DNA from: an uncultured Rickettsiales bacterium
GTDB taxonomy: Bacteria > Pseudomonadota > Alphaproteobacteria > Rs-D84
Direction: 5' to 3'
Length of the DNA stretch: 64,000 nt
Assembly (NCBI GenBank): GCA_900550565.1
Contig: URSG01000001.1
Coordinates: forward strand, 1-64,000
Part shown: one piece after another, positions 17,846 to 26,470 of the stretch
How the letters are laid out: each line of letters starts with the position of its first letter
Numbering within the stretch: the stretch's first letter is position 1
Notes under the pieces: model-generated
What the model was told of the DNA's origin: nothing
Databases searched by the model: none
What the model saw: the letters and a program-made list of their open reading frames with translations, nothing else
Translations under genes and position numbers: made by a program

Positions 17846-19639
17846 ATGTCAAAGAAAATCTATGTGGACGCTGTCCACCCGGAAGAAACACGTGTGGTGG
17901 TGGTGGACACTGCGACCAATCGCGTTTCTGATTTTGATGTTGAAACAACAACAAAACCCCAGATAAAGGGGAACATCTATCTGGCCAAGGTTATTCGCGT
18001 TGAACCGTCATTACAGGCGGCATTTGTGGATTATGGCACGGGTAAAAATGGTTTCTTGCCGTTTTCAGAAATTCATCCGGACTATTACCAGGTGTCACCC
18101 GAACAGAAAAAGAAACTGTTGGAATTGGCGCACGCAAATATCATTGATGACGACGATGACCCAGATGATGAAAACGACGAAATCGCAGAATATGATGACC
18201 ACAGTGCCGGCGAAGACAACAAGGAATTTGCCAAACGCGCACGTGAATTCAAAATCCAGGACGTTATAAAGCCAAAACAAATTTTGCTGATTCAGGGCGT
18301 CAAAGAAGAACGTGGCCAAAAGGGCGCGTCAATGACGACATATCTGTCGCTGGCTGGACGTTTTGCTGTTCTGATGCCGAATTCACGCAAACGCAACAGT
18401 TATGGCATTTCAAAAAAGATTTCTGATAAATCTGAACGCGCCCGTCTGCGTGACATCTTGCATGGGTTAAAGATTCCCAAGGGAATGACGGTCGTTCTGC
18501 GCACGGCGGCGATGGGGGCGGATGCCACATCAATCGCGGCTGATTACGATTATCTGGTGAATCTGTGGAACGAAATCCGCAAAACAACACTGGAATCGGT
18601 TGCGCCGGTCACAATCCACACCGAAGATTCATTATTGCGTCGCGTTGTTCGCGATTTCTTGGCGGACAAGGACGACGTCCTGGTCGTCCAGGGCGAAGAA
18701 GCATACGATGCTGCAAAAATGTATTTCCAGCAAATGTATGGTCGCGCGCCACGCAAACAGTTGGTCCAATACAAGGACGTTGCCGTTCCATTGATGGTCA
18801 AGGCCGGCGTTGAAAAACAACTGGAAGGATTGCATGGCCCATACGTCCAACTGCCGTCTGGGGGGTCGCTGGTTATAAACCAGACCGAAGCAATGGTCAC
18901 GATTGACGTCAATTCGTCCCGTGCGATAAAGGAAAAAGATATTGAACAAACCGCCTTGAATACTAATTTAGAGGCCGCCGAAGAAATCGCCCTGCAACTG
19001 CGCCTGCGCGATTTGGCCGGTATTGTCGCGATTGACTTTATTGATATGGAAGAAGAACGCAACAACCGCAAACTGGAAATGAAAATGCGCGAGGTTATGA
19101 AACGTGACCGCGCACGCACCCAGGTTGCAAAAATCAACGCATTTGGCGTATTGATGTTGTCGCGTCAACGCCTGCGCAGCAGTTTTATTGAAACATCGTA
19201 TGTCCAGTGTCCGCACTGTTTGGGTGCCGGCGTTGTGCCATCTATCCAGACGGCGGCGTTGATTATGTTCCGCCATCTGCAAGAAAAACTGTTGGCAAAA
19301 AGCGCACAGAAAATCATTATGACGGTTCCGACCGATGTGGCGATTTATCTGTTGAATAACAAACGCGCTGAATTGGCTGCGATGGAATCAGAATTTGAAA
19401 CTGAAATCGTTATCATCGGCGACGACAGTATGATGAGCATTGAACAATACTCTATTCAACGTGTCGCACCCGAGGCTGTCAAGACCGAAGACCTGTTGGA
19501 CGCGTACGCGCCGTCAACAGACGCGAAAAAGAAAAACGCCCAGCACACCGAGGCACGAAAAACAACAATGAATGCCCCACGTCGCAAGCGTAAAAAACAA
19601 TCCACAAAACAATCTTTTTGGGAAAAATTGATTGGATAA
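17846..19639 (+). CDS. rng: Ribonuclease E/G
   Basis: A 597-residue RNase E/G catalytic protein. The S1 RNA-binding domain (GNIYLAKVIRVEPSLQAAFV, NGFLPFSE) is interrupted by an Asp/Glu-rich insertion at about residues 95-130. The 5'-sensor and RNase H-like regions follow. The DNase I-like catalytic part has VTIDVNSSRA and IDFIDMEEERN, whose Asp residues bind Mg2+. The zinc-link CPHCLGAG is near residue 455. The C-terminus is short and basic, so a long degradosome scaffold is absent and the protein is nearer RNase G in length. It cuts single-stranded AU-rich RNA in mRNA decay and rRNA/tRNA maturation. A terminator follows directly. Confidence 0.93.
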   Translation: MSKKIYVDAVHPEETRVVVVDTATNRVSDFDVETTTKPQIKGNIYLAKVIRVEPSLQAAFVDYGTGKNGFLPFSEIHPDYYQVSPEQKKKLLELAHANIIDDDDDPDDENDEIAEYDDHSAGEDNKEFAKRAREFKIQDVIKPKQILLIQGVKEERGQKGASMTTYLSLAGRFAVLMPNSRKRNSYGISKKISDKSERARLRDILHGLKIPKGMTVVLRTAAMGADATSIAADYDYLVNLWNEIRKTTLESVAPVTIHTEDSLLRRVVRDFLADKDDVLVVQGEEAYDAAKMYFQQMYGRAPRKQLVQYKDVAVPLMVKAGVEKQLEGLHGPYVQLPSGGSLVINQTEAMVTIDVNSSRAIKEKDIEQTALNTNLEAAEEIALQLRLRDLAGIVAIDFIDMEEERNNRKLEMKMREVMKRDRARTQVAKINAFGVLMLSRQRLRSSFIETSYVQCPHCLGAGVVPSIQTAALIMFRHLQEKLLAKSAQKIIMTVPTDVAIYLLNNKRAELAAMESEFETEIVIIGDDSMMSIEQYSIQRVAPEAVKTEDLLDAYAPSTDAKKKNAQHTEARKTTMNAPRRKRKKQSTKQSFWEKLIG

Positions 19640-19666
19640 AAATCGCCCCACTTGGGGCGATTTTCT
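19640..19666 (+). terminator. Terminator after RNase E/G
   Basis: AATCGCCCC, loop ACTT, GGGGCGATT and a T-rich tail immediately after the stop codon. Confidence 0.85.
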
Positions 19667-19677
19667 GTAATTTGTAA

Positions 19678-19706
19678 TTGCCAAATGGGGCAAATTCGGC
19701 TACCGT
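19678..19706 (+). promoter_or_regulatory. recG promoter (leaderless configuration)
   Basis: TTGCCA (19678-19683), 17-base spacer, TACCGT (19701-19706). The -10 ends 7 bases before ATG 19714, so transcription would begin at or next to the start codon. The -10 is a poor match, so this call leans on the recurrence of the same geometry at other genes in the window. Confidence 0.45.
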
Positions 19707-19713
19707 TTAATAT

Positions 19714-21765
19714 ATGAATGCAACACTGTTGGATTTTTTGAAAACCGACCTGCAATTCGTCAAAGGCGTGGGACCCGTTCTGGCCGCGCGATTTGATGAT
19801 GTGCTGGGCGGACGGCGGATATTAGATTTTATGTTGCATATCCCGGCCTATGTCCGCGCGCGTGGGGTCACAGAATGTGTCGCAGACGCCACACCTGGCG
19901 AAACATTGACGATACCATTACAAATAAAATCTCATCGGCGTGGGCGCACATTTCACGGCCGCCGAATTCCAACCCAGGTTATTTGCAATGACCGCACGGG
20001 TGGCACGGTCACATTGCAATTTTTTAACACGCACTTCTTGGATTACTGGCTGGAAAAATTACCCATTGGCGCGTGGCGTATGGTCAGTGGAAAACTGGAA
20101 AAATCCGCGCGCGCAATAATCAATCACCCTGATTTCATAGAACCTATGGAAAACGCCGCACGGATTCCATCGGTCCAGGCGATATACCCATCAGGCGAAG
20201 GATTGACACAAAAAACATTTGCCGCCGTCCGCGACCAAATTTTTGCCGCCCTGCCCGACAAAATCACGGACGAACCCGATGAAAACGTTCGCGAATTCTT
20301 TGACGCGGTTGCGCACGTTCATTATCCTGAATCTGATGACGATTTAATGCCAAACGCAAAATATATTGTAAAGTTGGCATATTGGGAATTACTGGCGCAC
20401 CAGACCGCCATCGCAATCAGTCGTCGCAATCGTCGTGACCCACGAAATCGTCGCGTGGTGCGCGCAAAAAAATACGATTTAATGGACAAATTCCGTGCGA
20501 TATTACCGTTTGAATTGACCGGCGCCCAGCAACGCACGATTGATGAAATCTGTGCCGATATGACCGGCCCAGTGCCAATGATGCGCCTGGTCCAGGGTGA
20601 CGTGGGCAGTGGGAAAACCATCGTCGCAATGGCGGCGGCGGTGCAAATGGCGGAAATGGGTGGCCAGACGGCAATGCTGGCCCCAACAGACGCATTGGCA
20701 TTACAGCATTATAATAAATTAAAGCCTATGTGTGACAAACTGGGCATCGTGTGCGACATATTGACCGGCCGGGACAAGGGGGTGGTGCGTCGTGAAAAAC
20801 TGATATCCCTGCGTTCTGGGCGCACGCGGCTGGTTATTGGGACGCACGCGCTGTTTTCAGACGATGTAGAATACCGCGATTTGGGTTTGGTAATCGTTGA
20901 CGAACAACACCGCTTTGGCGTCACCCAGCGCGAGGCCTTGCGTGCCAAGGGCGCGAATCCAGATTTGCTGGCGTTGTCGGCGACACCGATTCCACGAACG
21001 CTGTCTATGACAATATACGGCGATATGGACGTATCAATTATAAATGAAAAGCCGGCTGGTCGTCTGGCAATAAAAACAACAAAACTGCCGATTGCGCGCA
21101 TTGGCGAATTGGTTGCGCGTATATCTAAACAAATTGCCAACGGGGCCAAGGTGTTTTGGGTATGTCCCCTGGTAGAAGACAGCGCGGACGCCCCGGCTGC
21201 GGCGGCAACCGCCCGATACGATGACCTGAAAAAATATTTTCCAACCGCCGGCCTGGTCCACGGCCAGATGGACAAAAAACAGCGTGATGCCGTAATGGAA
21301 AAATTTGCCGACGATAATTCTGATATGTCATTGCTGGTCGCCACCACTGTCATAGAGGTCGGCATTGACGTTCCACGCGCAACAATTATGGTAATTGAAA
21401 ACGCAGAACGGTTTGGATTGGCCGCCCTGCACCAGTTGCGCGGACGCGTCGGACGCGGCAATGCCCAATCGTATTGCGTGCTGTTGTTCGGGAAAACAAC
21501 GGAACACGGAATGCAACGCCTGGACGTATTGTGTGCGACCGACGACGGGTTCGCAATCGCAGAACAAGATTTAATGATGCGTGGCACCGGCGAATTGGTT
21601 GGCACACGTCAAAGTGGCTGGATAAATTATCACTTTGCCGATTGGCGCGAACATCGTGATTTGTTCCGTATGGCGGCAAATGCGGCGCGTGACCAGACCA
21701 CCATTGGCACCTGGGCGCGTGATTTGATGTTTATATTTGACCGGGGGGCGCAAATCAGTGCGTAG
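19714..21765 (+). CDS. recG: ATP-dependent DNA helicase RecG
   Basis: A 683-residue SF2 helicase of normal RecG length. The N-terminal wedge/OB domain (FVKGVGPVLAARF, later IPLQIKSHRRGRTF) recognises branched DNA. The motor has QGDVGSGKT (Walker A, about residue 292), IVDEQHRFGV (DEQH box), ALSATPIPRTLSM, TVIEVGIDVP and the QLRGRVGRG arginine motif. The terminal TRQSGW stretch matches the family helical hairpin. RecG remodels stalled forks and Holliday junctions. The next gene begins inside its last codons, so the two are translationally coupled. Confidence 0.97.
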   Translation: MNATLLDFLKTDLQFVKGVGPVLAARFDDVLGGRRILDFMLHIPAYVRARGVTECVADATPGETLTIPLQIKSHRRGRTFHGRRIPTQVICNDRTGGTVTLQFFNTHFLDYWLEKLPIGAWRMVSGKLEKSARAIINHPDFIEPMENAARIPSVQAIYPSGEGLTQKTFAAVRDQIFAALPDKITDEPDENVREFFDAVAHVHYPESDDDLMPNAKYIVKLAYWELLAHQTAIAISRRNRRDPRNRRVVRAKKYDLMDKFRAILPFELTGAQQRTIDEICADMTGPVPMMRLVQGDVGSGKTIVAMAAAVQMAEMGGQTAMLAPTDALALQHYNKLKPMCDKLGIVCDILTGRDKGVVRREKLISLRSGRTRLVIGTHALFSDDVEYRDLGLVIVDEQHRFGVTQREALRAKGANPDLLALSATPIPRTLSMTIYGDMDVSIINEKPAGRLAIKTTKLPIARIGELVARISKQIANGAKVFWVCPLVEDSADAPAAAATARYDDLKKYFPTAGLVHGQMDKKQRDAVMEKFADDNSDMSLLVATTVIEVGIDVPRATIMVIENAERFGLAALHQLRGRVGRGNAQSYCVLLFGKTTEHGMQRLDVLCATDDGFAIAEQDLMMRGTGELVGTRQSGWINYHFADWREHRDLFRMAANAARDQTTIGTWARDLMFIFDRGAQISA

Positions 21766-23059
21766 GCTGTTTGTATTTTTATTATGCGTATTATTGGCAA
21801 CGCCTGGGCGCGCTGCGTCACTGATAAACGACACAGAAATTGAACGCTATTTGATTGAATTGGTGACCCCGATTGCCACGGCGGCTGATATTCCGGCAAA
21901 GCGTCTGCGCGTGCATATCGTGCGTGACGATGATTTTAACGCGTTTGTAATGGGCGGTGACGACGTGTATATTTACACAGGTCTGTTGATGCAAATAAAG
22001 AATCCTGACGCATTACAGGCGGTTGTGGCGCACGAATTGGGGCATACGATTGGTGGCCACATGGCGCAAATGTCATCACGTATGACCGCCGAAATGCATC
22101 GTGCGATGTTGATTCAGGCACTTGGCATAGGGCTGATGGTGGCCGGTGGCAATCCCAGCCTGGGCGCAGGTGTTGTGGCCGGGTCCAGTGGCATCGCCAG
22201 CCAGTCTATGATGGCGTTTTCCCGTGACGAAGAACGCATTGCCGATAACCTGGGGCTGGATTTGATGGTGCGCGCCGGGCAAAACCCAAACGGATTTATC
22301 ACTGTGTTTGAACAAATGCAGGAACAGACCGGCGTAATGGAATCACGTATAAACCCAACGCGCGTCAATCACCCCCTGACAACAGAACGGTTAAAAAACG
22401 TTCGTGACCGCATTGCAAAAATGAACTATACCGCCCCACCCAAGAACGCCACGCGCGACGCAAAATTTGAACTGGTGCGTGCGAAACTGATTGGATACCT
22501 GGACACGCCGACGCGCGTAAATGAACTGTATCCCACGCGCGACAAACGCGACGCGGCGGTTTATGCGCGCGCAATCGCCGCGATGCAGACAGGCGACCTG
22601 GCGGCGGCAAAAAGCGAAACACAACGATTGATTTCGCGCGACGGTTCAAATCCGTATTTCTATGAATTATTGGGCGATATTCAATATCAATTTGGCCACT
22701 ATGACGACAGTGTTATCGCGTATGAAAAATCATTAAAATTGGCTGGCAACGCGCCCCAGATTCAAACTGCATTGGCACTGGTGCTGACCGAACGGAACAA
22801 GCTGGGCGACCGCACGCGCGCCATTGAATTGTGCAAACGTGCGATATTGACCGAATCCGCGCCACTGACGTATTGGGTGTTGGCGCGCGCCTATGGCGAC
22901 GATGATTCTGGGCGTGCGGCGTGGGCAACCGCCGAATATTACAATATGATTGGCGACAAAAAGAACGCACGTAAATACGCAAAAATCGCGCAAAAGAAAT
23001 TAAAATCAGATGACGCCGAATACATAAAATCCGGTGACATTTTAAGCAGCACAAAATAA
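21758..23059 (+). CDS. Periplasmic M48 metalloprotease with TPR repeats (BepA/YfgC-like)
   Basis: A protein of about 433 residues. GTG 21758 is chosen because it gives a clean signal peptide (RRLFVFLLCVLLATPGRAAS), follows a G-rich ribosome site and overlaps recG by 8 bases; an ATG at 21737 would lengthen the N-terminus. The M48 zinc site VAHELGHTIGGH is near residue 95, with the third ligand in SRDEERIADN near residue 160. The C-terminal 170 residues form tetratricopeptide-like helices (GDLAAAKSE, YFYELLGDIQYQFG). BepA-type proteases degrade or assist misassembled outer-membrane proteins such as LptD and BamA clients. Confidence 0.85.
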   Translation: MRRLFVFLLCVLLATPGRAASLINDTEIERYLIELVTPIATAADIPAKRLRVHIVRDDDFNAFVMGGDDVYIYTGLLMQIKNPDALQAVVAHELGHTIGGHMAQMSSRMTAEMHRAMLIQALGIGLMVAGGNPSLGAGVVAGSSGIASQSMMAFSRDEERIADNLGLDLMVRAGQNPNGFITVFEQMQEQTGVMESRINPTRVNHPLTTERLKNVRDRIAKMNYTAPPKNATRDAKFELVRAKLIGYLDTPTRVNELYPTRDKRDAAVYARAIAAMQTGDLAAAKSETQRLISRDGSNPYFYELLGDIQYQFGHYDDSVIAYEKSLKLAGNAPQIQTALALVLTERNKLGDRTRAIELCKRAILTESAPLTYWVLARAYGDDDSGRAAWATAEYYNMIGDKKNARKYAKIAQKKLKSDDAEYIKSGDILSSTK

Positions 23060-23060
23060 A

Positions 23061-23088
23061 AATACCGACCTTTCGGTCGGTATTTTTA
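23061..23088 (+). terminator. Terminator of the recG-protease operon
   Basis: AATACCGACC, loop TTTC, GGTCGGTATT and T-tail just after the stop. It is convergent with the tRNA pair on the opposite strand. Confidence 0.9.
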
Positions 23089-23091
23089 TAA

Positions 23092-23169
23092 TGGGGCGGA
23101 TAACCGGATTCGAACCGGCGACACCTGGTACCACAAACCAGTGCTCTAACCAACTGAGCTACATCCGCC
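23092..23169 (-). tRNA. tRNA-His (anticodon GUG)
   Basis: A minus-strand cloverleaf with the extra G-1 typical of tRNA-His paired to C73. The acceptor is GCGGATG against TATCCGC, the anticodon loop TTGTGGT gives GTG, the T-arm contains GGTTCGAAT, and CCA is encoded. It lies 4 bases downstream of tRNA-Ala in the same transcript. Confidence 0.95.
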
Positions 23170-23173
23170 ATAC

Positions 23174-23249
23174 TGGTGGAGCTGATCGGACTCGAACCGA
23201 CGACCCCTTGCATGCCATGCAAGTGCTCTACCAACTGAGCTACAACCCC
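23174..23249 (-). tRNA. tRNA-Ala (anticodon GGC)
   Basis: A 76-base minus-strand cloverleaf: acceptor GGGGTTG with CAGCTCC, anticodon stem CTTGC/GCAAG with loop ATGGCAT giving GGC, T-arm with TTCGAGT, encoded CCA. It is promoter-proximal to tRNA-His. Confidence 0.95.
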
Positions 23250-23261
23250 ATGCGAAAGCTT

Positions 23262-23290
23262 ATTTTATATTTCTTCTTGCCAAATGTCAA
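23262..23290 (-). promoter_or_regulatory. Promoter of the tRNA-Ala/tRNA-His unit
   Basis: On the minus strand, consensus TTGACA (23285-23290) and TAAAAT (23262-23267) have a 17-base spacer. The start of tRNA-Ala lies 12 bases past the -10. Confidence 0.8.
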
Positions 23291-23330
23291 ATCAATTTGC
23301 TAACCTTTTTACACAAGAAGGAGATTTAAT

Positions 23331-23891
23331 ATGGATTACCAAGCGTTAAAAGCAGAAGTTGAACAAAAAACCCAGCAAACACTGGACGTTTTGGCCGGTG
23401 AATACGCAGGTTTGCGCACTGGGCGCGCATCTGTACACTTGTTGGACGGCGTGCGTGTGCCAGTCTATGGTTCTGATATGCCATTGAACCAGGTCGCAAC
23501 CGTCGCAACCCCAGACAATCAGACACTGAGTGTCACCGTATGGGACATCAATAATGCAGGCGCAGTTGAAAAAGCGATACGCGATTCGGGATTGGGACTG
23601 AATCCAAACACAGCCGGCGGTGTTATTCGTCTGAACCTGCCACCACTTACCGAAGAACGCCGTCGCGAACTGACCAAGGTTGCCGGCAAATACGCCGAAG
23701 AAGCCAAGATTTCTATGCGTAATATTCGCCAAGACGCGATGGGCAAAATCAAACGCGCCGTCACCGACAAAGAAATTTCCGAAGATGACCAACATAAATT
23801 TGAAGACGATTTACAAAAGGTCTTTGATATGCGCGCCGGCCAGGTTGACGCGTTGGCTAAACAAAAAGAAACGGATATTATGTCGGTCTGA
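23331..23891 (+). CDS. frr: Ribosome recycling factor
   Basis: A 186-residue protein of exact family length. It shows TGRASVHLLDGVRVPVYG, the hinge around NQVATV, and the conserved IRLNLPPLTEERRREL plus helix-three KISMRNIRQDAMGKIK. RRF splits post-termination ribosomes with EF-G. A strong AAGGAG site lies 7 bases before the ATG. It opens the classic alphaproteobacterial envelope block frr-uppS-cdsA-rseP-bamA, here without pyrH upstream or dxr inside. Confidence 0.98.
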   Translation: MDYQALKAEVEQKTQQTLDVLAGEYAGLRTGRASVHLLDGVRVPVYGSDMPLNQVATVATPDNQTLSVTVWDINNAGAVEKAIRDSGLGLNPNTAGGVIRLNLPPLTEERRRELTKVAGKYAEEAKISMRNIRQDAMGKIKRAVTDKEISEDDQHKFEDDLQKVFDMRAGQVDALAKQKETDIMSV

Positions 23892-23968
23892 TAACGATTG
23901 GTGGGGACGCATCACAAAGAAATAAAAAGCAAAAATTATTAAAACAACAAAAAAATATCGGATAAAAA

Positions 23969-24724
23969 ATGTTTAAATTCCTGAAAAAGAAAACCGCACC
24001 AGTCACAGAAACCGCAAAAATCCCCCAGCATATCGCATTTATTTGCGACGGCAATCGTCGTTGGGCCGAGGCACGCGGCCTGCCCCCGTTGATGGGACAC
24101 AAGGCTGGGATTTCAAATTTTGAAAACCTGGTTGATTGGTATATTGCGCGTGGCGTATCAACAATTACGTTCTTTTTGTTTTCAACCGAAAACTGGAACA
24201 GAACCCAGGAAGAAGTGGATTTCTTGATGGATTTGTTCTATACAGAACTGCACAACAATATGAAACACGCCCTGGAAAAGAATTTGCGCTATCGCGTAAT
24301 TGGGTCGCGTGAACGCCTGCCGAAACGTTTGGCAAATATGTGCGACAAACTGGAACAATCATCTGCGGAAAACACTGGTGGCACGGTTGTGTTTGCATTG
24401 AACTATGGCGGCCAAGATGAAATTGTCACGGCGGTCAATGCGGCGATTGAAAATGGCGCGCCGGTCACACGTGAAACATTTGAAACATTTCTGGACACAG
24501 GCGAATTATTGCCTATTGACCTGATGGTTCGCACCAGCAATGAATTCAGAATTTCTAATTTCTTGCTGTGGAAATTGGCGTATGCAGAATTGATGTTTGT
24601 GCCTGAACACTGGCCCGATTTGGTCAAGAGTGAAAAAATGTGGCAACAGACGTTGGACGAATACGCACGCCGCAATCGTAGATTTGGTGGCGGTAAAAAG
24701 GCAAACTATTCTGGCAAAAAATAA
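23969..24724 (+). CDS. uppS: Undecaprenyl diphosphate synthase
   Basis: A 251-residue cis-prenyltransferase. After a short basic N-terminus comes AFICDGNRRWAEARG (catalytic Asp and Arg/Trp of the diphosphate site), then GHKAGISNFENLVDW, the TFFLFSTENWNR motif and, towards the C-terminus, DLMVRTSNEFRISNFLLW. It condenses eight isopentenyl units onto farnesyl diphosphate to make the lipid carrier for peptidoglycan and LPS. In the typical family motif the conserved residue before RISNF is Gly (SGExRISNF); here it is Asn, a small departure. It lies 77 bases after frr and 15 before cdsA. Confidence 0.95.
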   Translation: MFKFLKKKTAPVTETAKIPQHIAFICDGNRRWAEARGLPPLMGHKAGISNFENLVDWYIARGVSTITFFLFSTENWNRTQEEVDFLMDLFYTELHNNMKHALEKNLRYRVIGSRERLPKRLANMCDKLEQSSAENTGGTVVFALNYGGQDEIVTAVNAAIENGAPVTRETFETFLDTGELLPIDLMVRTSNEFRISNFLLWKLAYAELMFVPEHWPDLVKSEKMWQQTLDEYARRNRRFGGGKKANYSGKK

Positions 24725-24739
24725 ACAGGGACGATAATT

Positions 24740-25390
24740 ATGTCAAACACATCACAACGGATTATCATTGGTGGCATAATGGCATTGATTGCTGGGGCCG
24801 CTGCATTGGGCGAATATTTCGGATTTCACGCGGTTCGTTATCTGGCAATATTTGTCGTGTTGGGTATGATTGCAGAATTGATTTTGGCGATAATTCGCAC
24901 GCCACACAATCAACTGTTGCAAAACAAGACCTGGCTGGTCGGCGCTGGTTTTCTGGTGTGGCTGCTTGTCGTATTGGCGGCGGCAAATTCGGTCGGCGCG
25001 CGCCCGTGGATTATGTTGCTGTTATTACTGATTATCAGTGGCGCAGACATTGGTGCGTGGTTCTTTGGCCGGTTGCTGGGGGGCGACAAAATGTGGGAAC
25101 GCCTGTCCGAGCATAAAACCTGGTCTGGGCAAATCGCCGGTATTTTGTGCGGAACATTTATGTCTGTTATGTATGGTCTGTTGGGGACAGATATGTTTAT
25201 GCCGCAACTGATGTGGATTGGTATCAGTGTCGCGTTATTGAGTCAATATGGTGACCTGACTGCCAGTTGGGTAAAACGCCGTCTGGGAATCAAGGATTTT
25301 GGTCGTATATTACCCGGACACGGCGGTATGCTGGACCGGTTTGACGGTTGGATTTACGCACTGGTTTTGGTGTGGCTGGTTATGATGTAG
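24740..25390 (+). CDS. cdsA: Phosphatidate cytidylyltransferase
   Basis: A 216-residue membrane protein with about six helices, shorter than the usual 260-285 residues because the N-terminal helices are reduced. The CTP-transferase signature is intact: SGADIGAWFFGRLLGG in the middle and LPGHGGMLDRFDGWIYA at the end, including the catalytic DR-D residues. It makes CDP-diacylglycerol, the branch point of phospholipid synthesis, in the inner membrane. Its place between uppS and rseP matches the conserved order. Confidence 0.92.
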   Translation: MSNTSQRIIIGGIMALIAGAAALGEYFGFHAVRYLAIFVVLGMIAELILAIIRTPHNQLLQNKTWLVGAGFLVWLLVVLAAANSVGARPWIMLLLLLIISGADIGAWFFGRLLGGDKMWERLSEHKTWSGQIAGILCGTFMSVMYGLLGTDMFMPQLMWIGISVALLSQYGDLTASWVKRRLGIKDFGRILPGHGGMLDRFDGWIYALVLVWLVMM

Positions 25391-25409
25391 GGCTGTGGGG
25401 GTCTGTGAA

Positions 25410-26468
25410 ATGCATATTATTTTATCCGTCATCGCATTGCTGGTTGTTCTGGGCGCGGTGGTGTTTATTCACGAACTGGGACACTTTTTCGCGGCACGTT
25501 GGGCGGGCGTTCGTGTGGACAAATTTTCAATCGGGTTCGGCCCAGCGATTATAAAGTGGCACGACCGACACGGCACACAATGGCAAATCGCCTGTCTGCC
25601 ACTGGGCGGATACGTTTCTATTTACGGCCAGGATATGATGTTCAATCGTGGTGAATACAAAAAATTAAGCGCAGAAAAAAAGCGTGGCCATTATTTATCT
25701 GCGCCTGCGTGGAAACAGTTTGTAATTATTGCCGCCGGCGTCACGATGAATTTTTTCCTGGCGTGGTTGATTTATTCTGGAATGTTTATGGCACGTCCCA
25801 AAAATGTCCAGTTGCCCGTCGTTGGCCAGGTTATCCAGGAATCTGTTGCGTTTAACGCTGGCGTTAAACCAGGCGACATAATTATGCGCATTGACGGCGA
25901 AAAAATCACGAACTGGGGCGAATTGATTATTGCCAAAGAATTGGCGTCAAACCGCACGGCGGACGTTGTAATTTTGCGCGGTGAAAAATTGGTAAATGCT
26001 GAATTGGGGCCGGCCGCACGTTGGGGACTGATTGCCGACGGCAGCAAAACAGAACTACGCAAAAAGGGATTTTTTGGCGCGATATTATCTGGGGCGCGTG
26101 AAACGTATTACCAGTCCAAGACGTTGTTGGTCATATTGAAACAGATTGTGACCGGCGAACGTTCGTCCAAGCAACTGGGGTCATTTATCACCATTGCCCA
26201 GGTTTCTGGCCAGGCATTAGAGACAGGAATCTTTGCCTTGTTATCTATTATCGCCTTGCTGTCGGTGAATTTGGCTGTTATAAATCTGTTGCCGATGCCG
26301 GTATTAGATGGGGGGTATCTGATGATTTTGATTATAGAGGGTATAACCCGTCGCAAACTGGGCGGTCGCGGTATGGAAATAGCAATCATTATTGGTTGGT
26401 TTTTGATATTCTGTTTATTTGCGTTGACCATGTGGAATGATTTGGCACGCGTATTTGGGTTGAACTAA
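25410..26468 (+). CDS. rseP: Site-2 zinc metalloprotease RseP
   Basis: A 352-residue intramembrane protease. The zinc site FIHELGHFFAARWAGV is in the first membrane helix. FSIGFGP follows. A PDZ domain covers about residues 120-210 (QVIQESVAFNAGVKPGDIIMRIDG). The second zinc ligand region NLLPMPVLDGGYL is in the third helix. It performs the second cut of anti-sigma factors or clears signal-peptide remnants. ATG 25410 is preferred; a GTG at 25395 is in frame but has poorer spacing to the G-rich site. Only 2 bases separate its stop from bamA. Confidence 0.95.
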   Translation: MHIILSVIALLVVLGAVVFIHELGHFFAARWAGVRVDKFSIGFGPAIIKWHDRHGTQWQIACLPLGGYVSIYGQDMMFNRGEYKKLSAEKKRGHYLSAPAWKQFVIIAAGVTMNFFLAWLIYSGMFMARPKNVQLPVVGQVIQESVAFNAGVKPGDIIMRIDGEKITNWGELIIAKELASNRTADVVILRGEKLVNAELGPAARWGLIADGSKTELRKKGFFGAILSGARETYYQSKTLLVILKQIVTGERSSKQLGSFITIAQVSGQALETGIFALLSIIALLSVNLAVINLLPMPVLDGGYLMILIIEGITRRKLGGRGMEIAIIIGWFLIFCLFALTMWNDLARVFGLN

Positions 26469-26470
26469 AA

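Noticed and set aside
17707..17931. Hydrophobic frame upstream of RNase E/G as a small membrane protein
   Set aside because: It starts at GTG without a ribosome site and runs 86 bases into rng; more likely part of the leader, possibly an upstream reading frame.
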